Part shown: positions 53,906 through 62,754 of the stretch, in pieces
How positions within the stretch are numbered: position 1 is the stretch's first letter
How the letters are laid out: each line of letters opens with the position of its first letter
Origin: Bacteroidota bacterium
GTDB taxonomy: Bacteria; Bacteroidota; Bacteroidia; Chitinophagales; Chitinophagaceae
Direction of reading: 5' to 3'
Assembly: GCA_023391015.1 (NCBI GenBank)
Contig: JAEWBT010000047.1
Span: 62,001 to 126,000 of the forward strand
DNA: 64,000 nt
Made by a program: the position numbers and the translations under genes
Notes under the pieces: generated by a model
What the model saw: only the letters and a program-made list of their open reading frames with translations
Databases searched by the model: none
Told to the model about the DNA's origin: nothing

Positions 53906-54622
53906 TTAAGACCACTTCCGCAGCTGCTGCACCACCGCATTTATATCCTTCGGCAACGGTGCTTCCACCGAAATTTCTTCGCCTTGGGGCGATTCCACCA
54001 CCAACCGGTATGCGTGCAGCGCCAGCCGACTCAGCAAGGGGCGCTCTTCCTCTTCGGCCTTAGAGAGATTGAATTTCCGCTTGACAGACGACAAGAAAAA
54101 CGGTTTGCCGTCGCCATAAAGCGGGTCGCACAGCAACGGGTGGCCAATCGATTGCATATGCACCCGGATCTGGTGCGTGCGGCCGGTAAAAATCCGGAAT
54201 TGCACCAAGGCATAGAGTGGCCATTGCTCCACCACGCGGTAATCCGTCCGGCTCGCTTTGCCTTTTTTGGCCACTGCCATTTTTCCCGGCTGCGTGGGGT
54301 GTTCCACGATGGCCACATCAATCGTTCCGGCTTCCTCAGTTAATCGGCCATTTACCAATCCAACGTAAAATTTTCCGGCAATGTGTTCCTGAAACTGAAT
54401 CGACAAGTGGCGGTGTGCTTCTTCGTTTTTGGCAAAAACCATACAGCCGCTCGTTTCGCGGTCAATACGGTGCACCACAAAAATCTTCTCGCCGGTTTTT
54501 TGTTCCAGAAAGCTTTTCACCGATGGCAGCGTCGGGTCAAAACGGTCGGGGATGGAAAGCAATCCGGCAGGCTTATCCACAAAAATCAGGTCGGCATCTT
54601 CGCGCAGAATGGTAGGTTTCAT
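53906..54622 (-). CDS. RluA-family RNA pseudouridine synthase
   Basis: A 238-aa catalytic domain without an S4 domain. Motif I/II VVHRIDRETSGCMVFAKN holds the catalytic Asp (HRIDRETSG), with LIFVDKPAGLLSIP before it and RTDYRVVEQW, LVQFRIFTGRTHQIRVHM, GHPLLCDPLYG after it. It isomerises uridine in rRNA or tRNA; the RluA subgroup target cannot be named. It ends one base away from ybeY on the same strand, so both are probably co-transcribed. Confidence 0.92.
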   Translation of the reverse strand: MKPTILREDADLIFVDKPAGLLSIPDRFDPTLPSVKSFLEQKTGEKIFVVHRIDRETSGCMVFAKNEEAHRHLSIQFQEHIAGKFYVGLVNGRLTEEAGTIDVAIVEHPTQPGKMAVAKKGKASRTDYRVVEQWPLYALVQFRIFTGRTHQIRVHMQSIGHPLLCDPLYGDGKPFFLSSVKRKFNLSKAEEEERPLLSRLALHAYRLVVESPQGEEISVEAPLPKDINAVVQQLRKWS

Positions 54623-55063
54623 CTATCGGTTTTCGGGGTTGAAATAAGCCTTCAGGGCGGCGTCTTCGGCGGTGCGCATCCGGCGGGCATCGGCGGCAGT
54701 TTTGTCTTTCAGGCCCGAAAGGTGCAGCGCGCCGTGAAAAATCACGCGGTGCAGCTCCGTTTGGTAATCCGTCCCAAAAGAAGTGGCGTTTTCGGCCACG
54801 CGCTCGGTGCTGACGTGGATTTCGGCTTCCAGGCTTTCAGGATTTTCGCTTAAGTCGAAAGTGATAATATCCGTGTAGGTATCGTGTTGCAGAAAGTCCA
54901 CGTTCACCTGATGCAGGGCTTCGTCGGTACGGAACAGGTAGTTGAGCGAAACCTTTTTTACCTCTGGTCGGTAGCTTTTCACCAGTTCGTCCAGAAACGC
55001 AGACAGCTTTCGTTTTTGAGAAAGTTTGCTTTTCGCTTCCAGATCATAAAACCGTGCAGCCAT
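54623..55063 (-). CDS. ybeY: rRNA maturation endonuclease YbeY
   Basis: 146 aa from ATG 55063; the upstream open frame overlaps the divergent FeoA gene and is not real. The metal-binding motif is VIFHGALHLSGLKDKT, which fits HGxLHLxGxxH of YbeY, with the third ligand replaced by Asp (SGLKD), as in some Bacteroidota members. DTYTDIITFDLSENPESLEAEIHVS is the conserved central part. It takes part in 16S rRNA 3' end maturation and ribosome quality control. Confidence 0.9.
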   Translation of the reverse strand: MAARFYDLEAKSKLSQKRKLSAFLDELVKSYRPEVKKVSLNYLFRTDEALHQVNVDFLQHDTYTDIITFDLSENPESLEAEIHVSTERVAENATSFGTDYQTELHRVIFHGALHLSGLKDKTAADARRMRTAEDAALKAYFNPENR

Positions 55064-55140
55064 AGAGGAGAGAAGAGGGTGAAAAAGAGGCGCAAAGGTC
55101 GGGAGAAAAACGCGCCCTTTCTGCGGCTTATCTTTGAGGG

Positions 55141-55398
55141 GTGAAAAAGAGCGCTCTCCCCACGGCAATCGTGCGGCTTTCGCAGTTGCGCGCCGGTGCA
55201 CAGGCCATTATCCACGCCCACGACGAAGACACCGATTTCCGGCTTACGCTGATGGAAATGGGTTGCATCCCGGGCGAGCCGGTGCGGGTAGAGATGATTG
55301 CTCCGCTTGGCGACCCAATGGCCATTCGCATTGCGGGCTATTACCTGAGCATCCGCAAAAAAGACGCAGACAAGATTCAGGTTTTGGTCGTGGCCTGA
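55141..55398 (+). CDS. FeoA-domain protein
   Basis: 85 aa from a GTG at 55141. One SH3-like FeoA domain: AIVRLSQLRAGAQAIIHAHD, RLTLMEMGCIPGEPVRVEMIAPLGDPMAIRIAGYYLSIRKKDA. FeoA works with the FeoB ferrous-iron permease; no feoB follows here (nadD is next), so it is an orphan copy or its partner is elsewhere. Divergent from ybeY. Confidence 0.9.
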   Translation: MKKSALPTAIVRLSQLRAGAQAIIHAHDEDTDFRLTLMEMGCIPGEPVRVEMIAPLGDPMAIRIAGYYLSIRKKDADKIQVLVVA

Positions 55399-55427
55399 AA
55401 CTTTCATACCTTTTTCCCACCGGCCCT

Positions 55428-56000
55428 ATGCACATCGGACTTTACTTTGGCTCTTTCAATCCCATTCATACCGGTCATCTCCTGGTGGCCGAGCACGTGG
55501 TGACGCACACCGATGTGGATAAAATCTGGTTTGTGGTTTCGCCCCACAACCCGTTGAAGGATTCGGCCTCGCTTCTGAATGAATACGATCGGCTGCATTT
55601 GGTAGAACTGGCCATTGCGGCCAATCCCAAATTCCGGGCGTCCAACGTAGAATTTTCCCTGCCCAAGCCGTCTTTCACCATCGACACCTTGACGTACCTG
55701 GCGGAGAAATTTCCTTTGGAGACGTTTTCGGTGGTGATGGGCGGCGATTCGTTTGCCAACCTGAAGCGGTGGAAAAACTGGGAGCAGCTCGTCGCCCGTC
55801 ACCGCCTCATTGTCTATGGCCGCCCCGGCTTTGAAGCCGAATCGCTGCCCGGCGCAGAAGTCACCTACCTGGCCGATGCCCCGCAGATTCACCTTTCAGC
55901 GTCCTATATCCGGAAAGAAATTAAAGCGGGCCGCTCTACGCGCTACCTCGTGCAGGACGACGTGCGGCAGTATATTGAAGAGAACCGGTATTATAAGTAG
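55428..56000 (+). CDS. nadD: Nicotinate-nucleotide adenylyltransferase
   Basis: 190 aa from ATG 55428. The nucleotidyltransferase signature GLYFGSFNPIHTGHLLVAEHV includes the GxFxPxHxGH motif. Further conserved parts are VSPHNPLKD, FSVVMGGDSFANLKRWKNW and the ISxTxxR-like ending LSASYIRKEIKAG. It makes nicotinate adenine dinucleotide from NaMN and ATP in NAD synthesis. It follows the FeoA gene by 29 bp. Confidence 0.95.
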   Translation: MHIGLYFGSFNPIHTGHLLVAEHVVTHTDVDKIWFVVSPHNPLKDSASLLNEYDRLHLVELAIAANPKFRASNVEFSLPKPSFTIDTLTYLAEKFPLETFSVVMGGDSFANLKRWKNWEQLVARHRLIVYGRPGFEAESLPGAEVTYLADAPQIHLSASYIRKEIKAGRSTRYLVQDDVRQYIEENRYYK

Positions 56001-56039
56001 AGGCCCCAATTTTCCGGAAACTGGTGTCATCCGTGTTGT

Positions 56040-56067
56040 GTAGAGAGAAGGCATGCCTTCTCTCTAC
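56040..56067. repeat. Perfect 28-bp palindrome (REP-like)
   Basis: Two 14-nt arms, GTAGAGAGAAGGCA and its complement, without a loop. It is related to the core of the palindrome at 60259-60308 (both read GTA-AGA-AAGGCATG). It lies after nadD and before the convergent hpt, so it may also act as a terminator hairpin. Confidence 0.7.
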
Positions 56068-56117
56068 GGCTTCCGTGTGTGGAAAAACGTCCTTGTTTTC
56101 CGGAAAAATGCTCCTAT

Positions 56118-56654
56118 TTAATCCTCCAAAACATACAACTCCCGGGTATTCCGTCCGTAGCCGTCATAGTCCAGGCCATAGCCCAGCACAAAGCGGTTGG
56201 GGATTTCAAAACCCACGTAATCGGCTTTCAGGTCAGGGGCTTGCAGGGCGTCGGGTTTGGAAAGAAAGGTGGCGATGCGCACCGAAGCCGGTCCTTGCCG
56301 CGCCACTTCTTTCAAAAAGCTGCTCATCGTGCGGCCCGTATCGATAATGTCTTCTACGATAATCACGTGGCGATCGTGCAGGGATTCTTCCAATCCAATC
56401 GCTGTTACAACGTTTCCCGTAGAAGTAACACCTTTGTAAGACGCCAGCTTCACAAATGAAATTTCGGCCTCCACGGTGATTTGACGAAACAGGTCGGCAG
56501 CGAAGATGAACGAACCATTCAGGATGCCCAGAAAAAGCGGCTTTTTCCCGGCGTAGTCGGTTGAAATCTGCGTGGCCAGCTCACCCACCCGCGTGGCGAT
56601 TTTTTCGGTGTCGAAATAGGGAACAAAGGTTTTGTCAAGAACGGTCAGTCGCAC
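56118..56654 (-). CDS. hpt: Hypoxanthine phosphoribosyltransferase
   Basis: 178 aa from a GTG at 56654 (MRLTVLDKTFVPYF); the longer frame to 56693 uses a TTG inside a dispersed repeat and is unlikely. The PRPP-binding motif is VIIVEDIIDTGRTMSSFL. LFLGILNGSFIFAADLFRQ and ISFVKLASYKG are the other conserved segments, and VGFEIPNRFVLGYGLDYDGYGRN is the C-terminal purine-binding part. It salvages hypoxanthine and guanine to IMP and GMP. Confidence 0.93.
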   Translation of the reverse strand: MRLTVLDKTFVPYFDTEKIATRVGELATQISTDYAGKKPLFLGILNGSFIFAADLFRQITVEAEISFVKLASYKGVTSTGNVVTAIGLEESLHDRHVIIVEDIIDTGRTMSSFLKEVARQGPASVRIATFLSKPDALQAPDLKADYVGFEIPNRFVLGYGLDYDGYGRNTRELYVLED

Positions 56655-56681
56655 GGGTGTTGGGAAGGAGTTAGCAATCAG

Positions 56682-56706
56682 GCCCTTCGACAAGCTCAGG
56701 GTGACA
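56682..56706. repeat. Dispersed repeat CCCTTCGACAAGCTCAGGG
   Basis: The segment reads GCCCTTCGACAAGCTCAGGG followed by TGACA, an imperfect hairpin (CCCT...AGGG) known as a common dispersed repeat in many bacterial genomes. It lies at the start of hpt and probably overlaps its promoter region. Confidence 0.5.
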
Positions 56707-56819
56707 ATGGTTGATGTAGATTGTTGAGATGGATTTCCGGAAAATCCGTGTCTATTCGTAGCGTGCGATGGTATCCGCGTTCCGTTGGGCGAACGAATTT
56801 GTATAGCTATTCATGTGAG

Positions 56820-58676
56820 CTATGGTTTTAGTTTCAGCTTTTGGCCCACTTTCATCGCGCTGAAATCCATGCTGTTCCATTTGCGCAATTCCGTTACCGA
56901 AACGCCGTATTTCTTTGCAATTCCGAAGACCGTTTCGCCTTTGGCTACGGTGTGAAAAGAAGGTCGGTTGCCGGTAGCTGTAGCTGGCGCAGTAGCAGGT
57001 GCTTTTGGCTGCGGTGCTTCCGGAACCGTTTTTTCAACCGGCGCTTCGGATTCCTTTTTCGCGTAAACGGCTTTGTCCATTTTTGCTTTCAGCCGTCCGA
57101 GCGGCGTGTCTTCATAAACCGGTTGCTCCGGTTCCGCAGGCGTTTCTACAACTATTGATTTTTCTGTTGGTTCTGTAACGACCGGAGTCATCGGTTCGTC
57201 AATTGCCTTTATGGGCTGAGTCGCCGCTTCCACAACCTGTGCCGGACTGGCCTCTGTAATCTCCGACTTGGAAATCAGACCGCTTGGGAAACCCTCCCTG
57301 ACTGGCACTTCAGATGTGGGCGGGGTCATGGCTTTTTCCGGAACTACAAGGGCGGCTACAACGACCGGTTTTTCCGGAACGGCAGGCACTTCTGCTTCCG
57401 GAACCGGCGCGGTGGTAGCCGATTTTTCTGGCACAACGACTGCCGGAGCTGGTGGTACATTCACCACAACCGGCGTTTCCGGAACCGGTGGTGGCGTTAC
57501 CTCCAGTTTTTCTGCTTGGGAGGTTTCCTTTTTAGGAATCCAGGAATCATCCTGAACAACGCCCACTACCACAGCGGGTGATTTGACTTCTGATGCCAGG
57601 TACACTGCCGGCCGGGCAGTTGCACCGCGTTGCAACTGCAACACCACACCGGTTTGTGGCTCTTCACCAATGTCTATCATATTTAACTGACGCAGGCTGG
57701 CCAACTGAATGGCTTCCAACTGCGCTATCTTATGAAGTGTCTCACCGGATTTTACCACATGCGTAGCGCTGCTGCCACGGGAAGGTTTTTTCTCCAGAAA
57801 CACAAACATGTCATACGGTAACGGCGCATCGGGCAGGTCGTTCCATTCCAGCAGTTTGGCATAGCGAACATTGTATTTAGAAGCTTCTTCCAACAAACTT
57901 TGTCCGGCCGTTGCGTAGAAACCTTGCAGGCCTTTGTAGGTTTCGATGGCGGGATCGCCGCCTTTCTGGAATGTGTTTGCAGCCAATTCACGGGCTTTTT
58001 CCGGAATTTTGGCGGCTTCCCCAAAGAGGTCTTTTGCTTTTTCCGGAATCTTCCCCAGTTCTTTCCCAATGTTTTGAACGTCCTGCCGCACCACTTCTGC
58101 AACGCTCACCGGCGGGTTGGTAGGGGTTGCCACCACGGTGCTGCCTTCCCCGGCAGCTATCAGCGTGTATTGTTGCAAGCCATAATCTTCAATCGTCTTG
58201 GTGAGGCGCTCCGCGTATTTGGGATTGGTGGCATAGCCAGCACGGCGCAGCTCCGCTGCCCAGGTTTTATAATCCTTTACATCGGTGGCAAAGCAAGTGG
58301 CATAGCGCGGATTGCTACGCAGATAGTTGCCCTGATCGCGGTAAGATTCTTCGGCGGTGGGGTATTTCCGGAAACATTCATCCGGCGCATCGTCTGTGTA
58401 GGCAAAGGTTTCGCCCGTCCACGTGCGTTTGCATTTCATGCCAAAGTGGTTGTTGGCTTTGGTGGCCAGCAGGGAAGAGCCGGCACCGGTTTCGTGCAGG
58501 CCTTGGGCCAGTTTGATAGCAGCGGGCATGCCGGTGCGCTTTTGCTCCGAAATGGCGAGATCTTTAAAGCGGTCAATATAGGCGCGGGCGGCTTCGTCGG
58601 ATTTGGTTTGCGCCTGGGTCAGAATTGGCAGCGCTGTCAGGCACCAGAAGGCTACCGGAAATAATGCTTTTCGCAT
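56820..58676 (-). CDS. Glucosaminidase with LysM domains, secreted
   Basis: 618 aa from ATG 58676. Signal peptide MRKALFPVAFWCLTALPILTQA, then a glucosaminidase domain (residues 25-190: YIDRFKDLAISEQKRTGMPAAIKLAQGLHETGAGSSLLATKANNHFGMKC, catalytic Glu in HETG). One LysM is near 335-380 (VKSGETLHKIAQLEAIQLASLRQLN). A long Pro/Val/Glu/Thr-rich linker covers residues 400-560, and the C-terminal LysM is VAKGETVFGIAKKYGVSVTELRKWN. It cleaves peptidoglycan glycan strands during growth or division. Confidence 0.93.
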   Translation of the reverse strand: MRKALFPVAFWCLTALPILTQAQTKSDEAARAYIDRFKDLAISEQKRTGMPAAIKLAQGLHETGAGSSLLATKANNHFGMKCKRTWTGETFAYTDDAPDECFRKYPTAEESYRDQGNYLRSNPRYATCFATDVKDYKTWAAELRRAGYATNPKYAERLTKTIEDYGLQQYTLIAAGEGSTVVATPTNPPVSVAEVVRQDVQNIGKELGKIPEKAKDLFGEAAKIPEKARELAANTFQKGGDPAIETYKGLQGFYATAGQSLLEEASKYNVRYAKLLEWNDLPDAPLPYDMFVFLEKKPSRGSSATHVVKSGETLHKIAQLEAIQLASLRQLNMIDIGEEPQTGVVLQLQRGATARPAVYLASEVKSPAVVVGVVQDDSWIPKKETSQAEKLEVTPPPVPETPVVVNVPPAPAVVVPEKSATTAPVPEAEVPAVPEKPVVVAALVVPEKAMTPPTSEVPVREGFPSGLISKSEITEASPAQVVEAATQPIKAIDEPMTPVVTEPTEKSIVVETPAEPEQPVYEDTPLGRLKAKMDKAVYAKKESEAPVEKTVPEAPQPKAPATAPATATGNRPSFHTVAKGETVFGIAKKYGVSVTELRKWNSMDFSAMKVGQKLKLKP

Positions 58677-58731
58677 TGGGAAATGGGGAAAAATCGGGGA
58701 AGTGGGAAAGGATTCTTTAGAATCCTCTAAG

Positions 58732-59379
58732 CTACAAATTTCCGTCAGATATTTTACGAATGACATTCAATCCGTCGCGGATGGGCAAAATTATATTTTC
58801 CACCCGCCAGTCGTTGCGGATTTTATGGTTGAACTGCGCCATGTGGCGTGCCGTGCTTCCTTGCCGCTCTGCCGATTGTAACACTTCACCGCGAAACAAG
58901 ACATTGTCGGCTACGATGATGCCGCCGAGGCGCATTTTGGGCAGCAGCAGGTCGTAGTACGTTTCGTAGCCGCCCTTGTCCGCGTCAATAAAAGCAAAGT
59001 CAAAGGGCCCTTCCAGCGACTGCAACACCTCGGCAGCGCGGCCCAGGAGCGGGAAAATCCGGTAGTTGAGCGGCGACTGATCAAAGTAGCGCTGGGCAAA
59101 AGCGGCGTTGGCCGCGTCGGCTTCAAGGGTGTAGATTTTGCCGTCGGCGGGCAATCCTTCGGCCATCCACAGCGTGGCATAGCCGGTAAAGGTGCCGATT
59201 TCAATCGCGCGACGGGCACCACTCATCGCCACCAGCATTTTCAGTGCTGCACCCTGCACCGGTCCGGAAAGCATGTGAGGCTGCGAAACGGTCCGGTAGG
59301 TATCTTCCCGCAGCTGGCGCAGCAGATCGGATTCCGGCATAGAGTAGCGGGCGGCGTAATCGTCTAATTCATGTTTCAT
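58732..59379 (-). CDS. O-methyltransferase (SAM-dependent, class I)
   Basis: A 215-aa protein of the caffeoyl-CoA/catechol O-methyltransferase group. Motif I is AIEIGTFTGYATLWMAEGLP, followed by KIYTLEADAANAAFAQRYF, FDFAFIDADKGGYETYYDLLLPKM (metal-binding Asp in IDADK) and GGIIVADNVLFRGEV. The natural substrate in bacteria is usually unknown. The start ATG at 59379 lies inside a short inverted repeat. Confidence 0.92.
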   Translation of the reverse strand: MKHELDDYAARYSMPESDLLRQLREDTYRTVSQPHMLSGPVQGAALKMLVAMSGARRAIEIGTFTGYATLWMAEGLPADGKIYTLEADAANAAFAQRYFDQSPLNYRIFPLLGRAAEVLQSLEGPFDFAFIDADKGGYETYYDLLLPKMRLGGIIVADNVLFRGEVLQSAERQGSTARHMAQFNHKIRNDWRVENIILPIRDGLNVIRKISDGNL

Positions 59380-59423
59380 GTGTCATGTTTTAGGTGTCAT
59401 GAAACATGAAACATGAAACATGA
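59370..59423. repeat. ATGAAACAT short tandem and inverted repeats
   Basis: CATGTTTCATG and CATGTTTTAG on the left face GTCATGAAACATGAAACATG on the right, forming an imperfect inverted repeat. A related block, ATGAAACATAAAACAT, is at 62873-62903. It lies at the 5' end of the O-methyltransferase gene. Confidence 0.6.
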
Positions 59424-59564
59424 CTCATCGTCTTCGGGCAGATTTAGAAAATGCCGCGAAGTTCGGAAAAAGGGTTTTGATGGTGATGATTTTTAACGCA
59501 CGATTTCCGGAAATAGGGCAGATGGGAAAAACGCTTGCGAACCCCTGCCGCCTATATTTGCGCC

Positions 59565-60194
59565 ATGAAAAAAATTTTCTACGCAGCCTTTCTTTTCGCC
59601 GCATTGCCGGCCAGCGCGCAGTCCATTCGCATTGCGCCGGAAGTGGGGCTTCAGATGAGCAATCAAACCTGGAAGGCATCGGCTAGCAGTGGCGGGATAA
59701 ATTCGGACCCGGTAAAGATTGTCGGTAATGTACGGCCCGGACTGCGCGCCGGCGTTACGATTGATGCCCCGCTCAACCGCTACTTTTCCATTCAGCCGGG
59801 TGTATTTTACTCGCAGCGGGGCACCGACGACCTGGCCGGCAGCTTGAATATCCGCGTGGATTATGTAGAAATTCCGGTGAATTTGCTGGCGAAAGCATCC
59901 ATGGGACGTGCCCGTTTGTTCATTGGCGGCGGACCTTATCTGGCGATTGGCGTGGGCGGAAAAATCAGCAGCGGAAACTTTTCGCAGGATGTCAAATTTG
60001 GCGATGGAAGCGGATCTAATTTTAAAAGGCTGGATGCCGGACTGGGCTTCAACGGCGGCATTCAGGCAGCCAATGGCGTGATCCTGCGCGGCTTTGCCAA
60101 TATTGGCCTGGCCAATATTGCACCTTCCGGAAACAGCAACAACGGTATCCGCAACTGGGGTTATGGCTTTAGCATTGGTTATATGCTTCGATAA
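59565..60194 (+). CDS. Outer-membrane beta-barrel protein (PorT/OmpA-type)
   Basis: 209 aa from ATG 59565. Signal peptide MKKIFYAAFLFAALPASAQ, then repeated amphipathic strands (PEVGLQMSNQTWKA, VRPGLRAGVTIDAPLNRYFSIQPGVFYSQRG, IRVDYVEIPVNLLAKA, RLFIGGGPYLAIGVGG) of the Bacteroidota eight-stranded outer-membrane barrel family, ending in a C-terminal aromatic/hydrophobic strand (GYGFSIGYMLR). Function unknown. Confidence 0.88.
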   Translation: MKKIFYAAFLFAALPASAQSIRIAPEVGLQMSNQTWKASASSGGINSDPVKIVGNVRPGLRAGVTIDAPLNRYFSIQPGVFYSQRGTDDLAGSLNIRVDYVEIPVNLLAKASMGRARLFIGGGPYLAIGVGGKISSGNFSQDVKFGDGSGSNFKRLDAGLGFNGGIQAANGVILRGFANIGLANIAPSGNSNNGIRNWGYGFSIGYMLR

Positions 60195-60258
60195 TTTTCC
60201 GGAAATTTCCGGAAAAAGCAGCTGTCTGTTTTCCAAAAGAGCCGTGTAATAAAAGAAT

Positions 60259-60308
60259 CCGCAAAATGCGTATAGACAAGGCATGTCTTGTCTATACGCA
60301 TTTTGCGG
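60259..60308. repeat. 22-bp arm palindrome (REP-like) in the intergenic region
   Basis: Perfect 22-nt arms (60259-60280 and 60287-60308) with loop GCATGT. The core GTATAGACAAGGCATG matches the palindrome at 56040. A second hairpin follows at 60331-60371 (TTGGATTATA/TATAATCCAA). The rest of 60195-60436 also has short hairpins and two tandem TTCCGGAA copies, but no gene. Confidence 0.75.
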
Positions 60309-60436
60309 AGAATAACATCACCTCTTCGGAGAAATGATGTTGGATTATAATTTCAGTATAATCCAACGCCGAAGGCTCTAATTTCCAACGCGAAGCTCCA
60401 ATCCGCCAAAGGCGTTTCCAACCGCGCGAAGCGCCC

Positions 60437-61216
60437 TTAGAAATTCGGTTGCAGCTTGTTGTGGGTATAGAAATCGCAGATGTAATCCACTACTTCTTCG
60501 GCGGTGTCGTAAATTTTAATCATCTCCAAATCGCCGGGCGAGATGTTGCCTTCTGCCTCCAGCATCGTGCTGCGCATCCAGTCAAAAAGGCCCTGCCAGT
60601 AGTCTTTGCCCACGCAGATCATGGGCGTTTGAGTGAATTTCCGGGTCTGAATCAGTGTGGCCACTTCAAAAAACTCATCCATCGTGCCCCAGCCGCCGGG
60701 CATCATCACGAAGCCCTGCGAGTATTTGGTGAACACCACTTTGCGCACAAAAAAGTAATCAAAATTCAGGTTGCCTTCGCGGGGCAGAAACGGGTTGGAA
60801 TGTTGCTCAAACGGCAGCTCAATGTTAAGACCCACCGACTTGCCGCCCGCCAGGTGCGCGCCTTTGTTGCCGGCTTCCATAATGCCGGGGCCACCGCCGG
60901 TGATAATCCCAAATCCTTCCAGGGAAAGCAAGCGGGCGATTTCTACGGCCAGCTCGTAATACTTGGTGCCGGGCTGCGTGCGCGCCGAGCCAAATACCGA
61001 AATACACGGCCCCACCTTCGCCATGGCTTCAAAGCCCTGCACAAATTCGGCCATGATTTTAAAAATCTGCCAGCTGGAGGAGGCGCGCGTTTCGGTCCAG
61101 TTGCGCATGTTCAGGTTCGAGAAATGGCCGCGCGATGGCGGCGGAACCACCACCTGAGCGGGTTGCTCCAAGGGTTCCTGCGAGGTCGGACTGGTATTGT
61201 TCTTAGGTTCTTCCAC
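60437..61216 (-). CDS. LOG family protein (TIGR00730 type)
   Basis: A 259-aa Rossmann-fold protein. The signature pieces are ISVFGSARTQPGTKYYELA, GFGIITGGGPGIMEAGNKGAHLAGGKSVGLNIELP and the PGGxGTxxE motif MMPGGWGTMDEFFEVATLIQTRK. LOG enzymes release free cytokinin-type bases from nucleotide monophosphates; in many bacteria they act as nucleotide 5'-monophosphate phosphoribohydrolases. The first 45 residues are Pro/Ser/Asn-rich and poorly conserved. Confidence 0.93.
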   Translation of the reverse strand: MEEPKNNTSPTSQEPLEQPAQVVVPPPSRGHFSNLNMRNWTETRASSSWQIFKIMAEFVQGFEAMAKVGPCISVFGSARTQPGTKYYELAVEIARLLSLEGFGIITGGGPGIMEAGNKGAHLAGGKSVGLNIELPFEQHSNPFLPREGNLNFDYFFVRKVVFTKYSQGFVMMPGGWGTMDEFFEVATLIQTRKFTQTPMICVGKDYWQGLFDWMRSTMLEAEGNISPGDLEMIKIYDTAEEVVDYICDFYTHNKLQPNF

Positions 61217-61225
61217 AGTGATTTT

Positions 61226-62704
61226 TTAAGATGAAACAGGAACGGCTAACGGTACATTTTTCCGGGAAATCAGTAATAAGCCGATATAAGTGATGGCTGC
61301 GTTGATAATCAACAGTTCCGTGCCGATGGCATAACCGCCGAGCAGCGCCTTGTCGTTTATTTTCAGAAAATAAGAAAGTACGGGTGCCAAAATACAAACA
61401 ACCGGCAGCAGCGTTGGGTTGATGCCGCGCCGCGTCAGGAGCCCAAAAGCAAACAAGGCGAGCAGCGGTCCGTAGGTGTAACCAGCCACTGTGAGCAGCG
61501 TGCTGATAAGCGAACCGTTGTCGATTTCCCGGAAAATAAACACGCAAATCAGGAATACGACGGCAAACGAGTAGTGGACCCGCAGCCGGATGCTTTTTTG
61601 TTTTTCTTCACTCAGGGCTTTTTCACGGTTGCGGATGCCCAGGATGTCAATGCAAAACGAGGAGGTAAGCGCCGTCAGCGCGCCATCGGCGGAAGGAAAC
61701 AGCGCAGAGACCAAGCCAATCAAAAAGCAAACGGTTATCCAGAACGGTGCTTGGTCCACCGCGAAGGTTGGAAACAAATCATCGCCCGCCGTGATGGCTG
61801 CGCCGGTGGCCTGTGCATTGAGCGCCAGCAAACCGCCAAGCAGGAGAAAGATAAAAACCACTGCCGCCTGCAACACCGACAGCACGAGCACGTTTTTCTG
61901 CGAGTCGCCGAGGGTGCGCACCGAGATGTTTTTCTGCATCATTTCCTGATCCAGGCCGGTCATGGCCACCGTAATGGCCGCGCCACCGAGGATTTGTTTG
62001 AGGAAATAATTTCCGGAAATCGGGTCAAAATCCAGCAGTTTGGTCAGGCCGTTGGCACCCATCGCGCTCCACGCCGCGCCAATTCCGGAAAATTCTAATT
62101 TTTGGATTAAAAACCACACACACGCGCCGAGGGCCAGAAGCATGAAAGTGGTTTGCAGGGTGTCGGTCCACACGATGGTTTTCACCCCACCGCGATAGGT
62201 ATAGAGCAAGATTAAAAGAAGAATCGCTATAGCCGTAGCTTCAAACGGAATCCCCATATCGGACAATACAAACTTCTGCAACACCTTGATAACCAGATAC
62301 AACCGAAGTGTGGCCCCCAGTGTGCGGGAAAGGATAAAAAACAACGCGCCGGTTTTATAAGCGCTGTTGCCAAAGCGTTGGTCCAGATAGGTGTAGATAG
62401 ACGTGAGCCGCAGCCGGTAATAAAGCGGGAGCAGCACAAAGGCCACCACCAGATAGCCCAGCATATAGCCAATCACGACCTGAAAATACCCCAGTGCGCC
62501 GCCCGCTACCGTTCCGGGAACCGAGATAAAGGTCATCCCGCTCGGCGAGGTGCCAATCATCCCAAAGGCCACCAGCACCCAGTTGGACGAGCGGTTGCCG
62601 ATAAAAAAAGACTCGTTGTTGGCGTTGCGCGAGGTGTAGAATGCGATGCCGAGAAGCAAGGCAAAATAGCCCAGAATAATGGCCAGCAGAATGCCGTGGT
62701 GCAT
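61226..62704 (-). CDS. Sodium:solute symporter family protein
   Basis: A 492-aa membrane protein with about 13 transmembrane helices. It begins HGILLAIILGYFALLLGIAFYTSRNANNESFFIGNRSSNWVLVAFGMIGTSPSGMTFISVPG, the usual start of the SSS family, with the Na+-site segment GxxxSGMTFISVPG. The terminal helices are TLLTVAGYTYGPLLALFAFGLLTRRGINP and onward. The substrate is unknown. The gene ends 9 bp from the LOG gene on the same strand. Confidence 0.92.
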   Translation of the reverse strand: MHHGILLAIILGYFALLLGIAFYTSRNANNESFFIGNRSSNWVLVAFGMIGTSPSGMTFISVPGTVAGGALGYFQVVIGYMLGYLVVAFVLLPLYYRLRLTSIYTYLDQRFGNSAYKTGALFFILSRTLGATLRLYLVIKVLQKFVLSDMGIPFEATAIAILLLILLYTYRGGVKTIVWTDTLQTTFMLLALGACVWFLIQKLEFSGIGAAWSAMGANGLTKLLDFDPISGNYFLKQILGGAAITVAMTGLDQEMMQKNISVRTLGDSQKNVLVLSVLQAAVVFIFLLLGGLLALNAQATGAAITAGDDLFPTFAVDQAPFWITVCFLIGLVSALFPSADGALTALTSSFCIDILGIRNREKALSEEKQKSIRLRVHYSFAVVFLICVFIFREIDNGSLISTLLTVAGYTYGPLLALFAFGLLTRRGINPTLLPVVCILAPVLSYFLKINDKALLGGYAIGTELLIINAAITYIGLLLISRKNVPLAVPVSS

Positions 62705-62754
62705 GAAAAAGTAAGGAAGTAGGATTCAGGTTCCGGAAACCAAAGTCCAAAAAT

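Noticed and set aside
59553..59560. TATATTTG as a -7 promoter box for the outer-membrane protein gene
   Set aside because: It matches TAnnTTTG but lies only 4 bp before the ATG, leaving no leader; it could be chance or imply a leaderless transcript.
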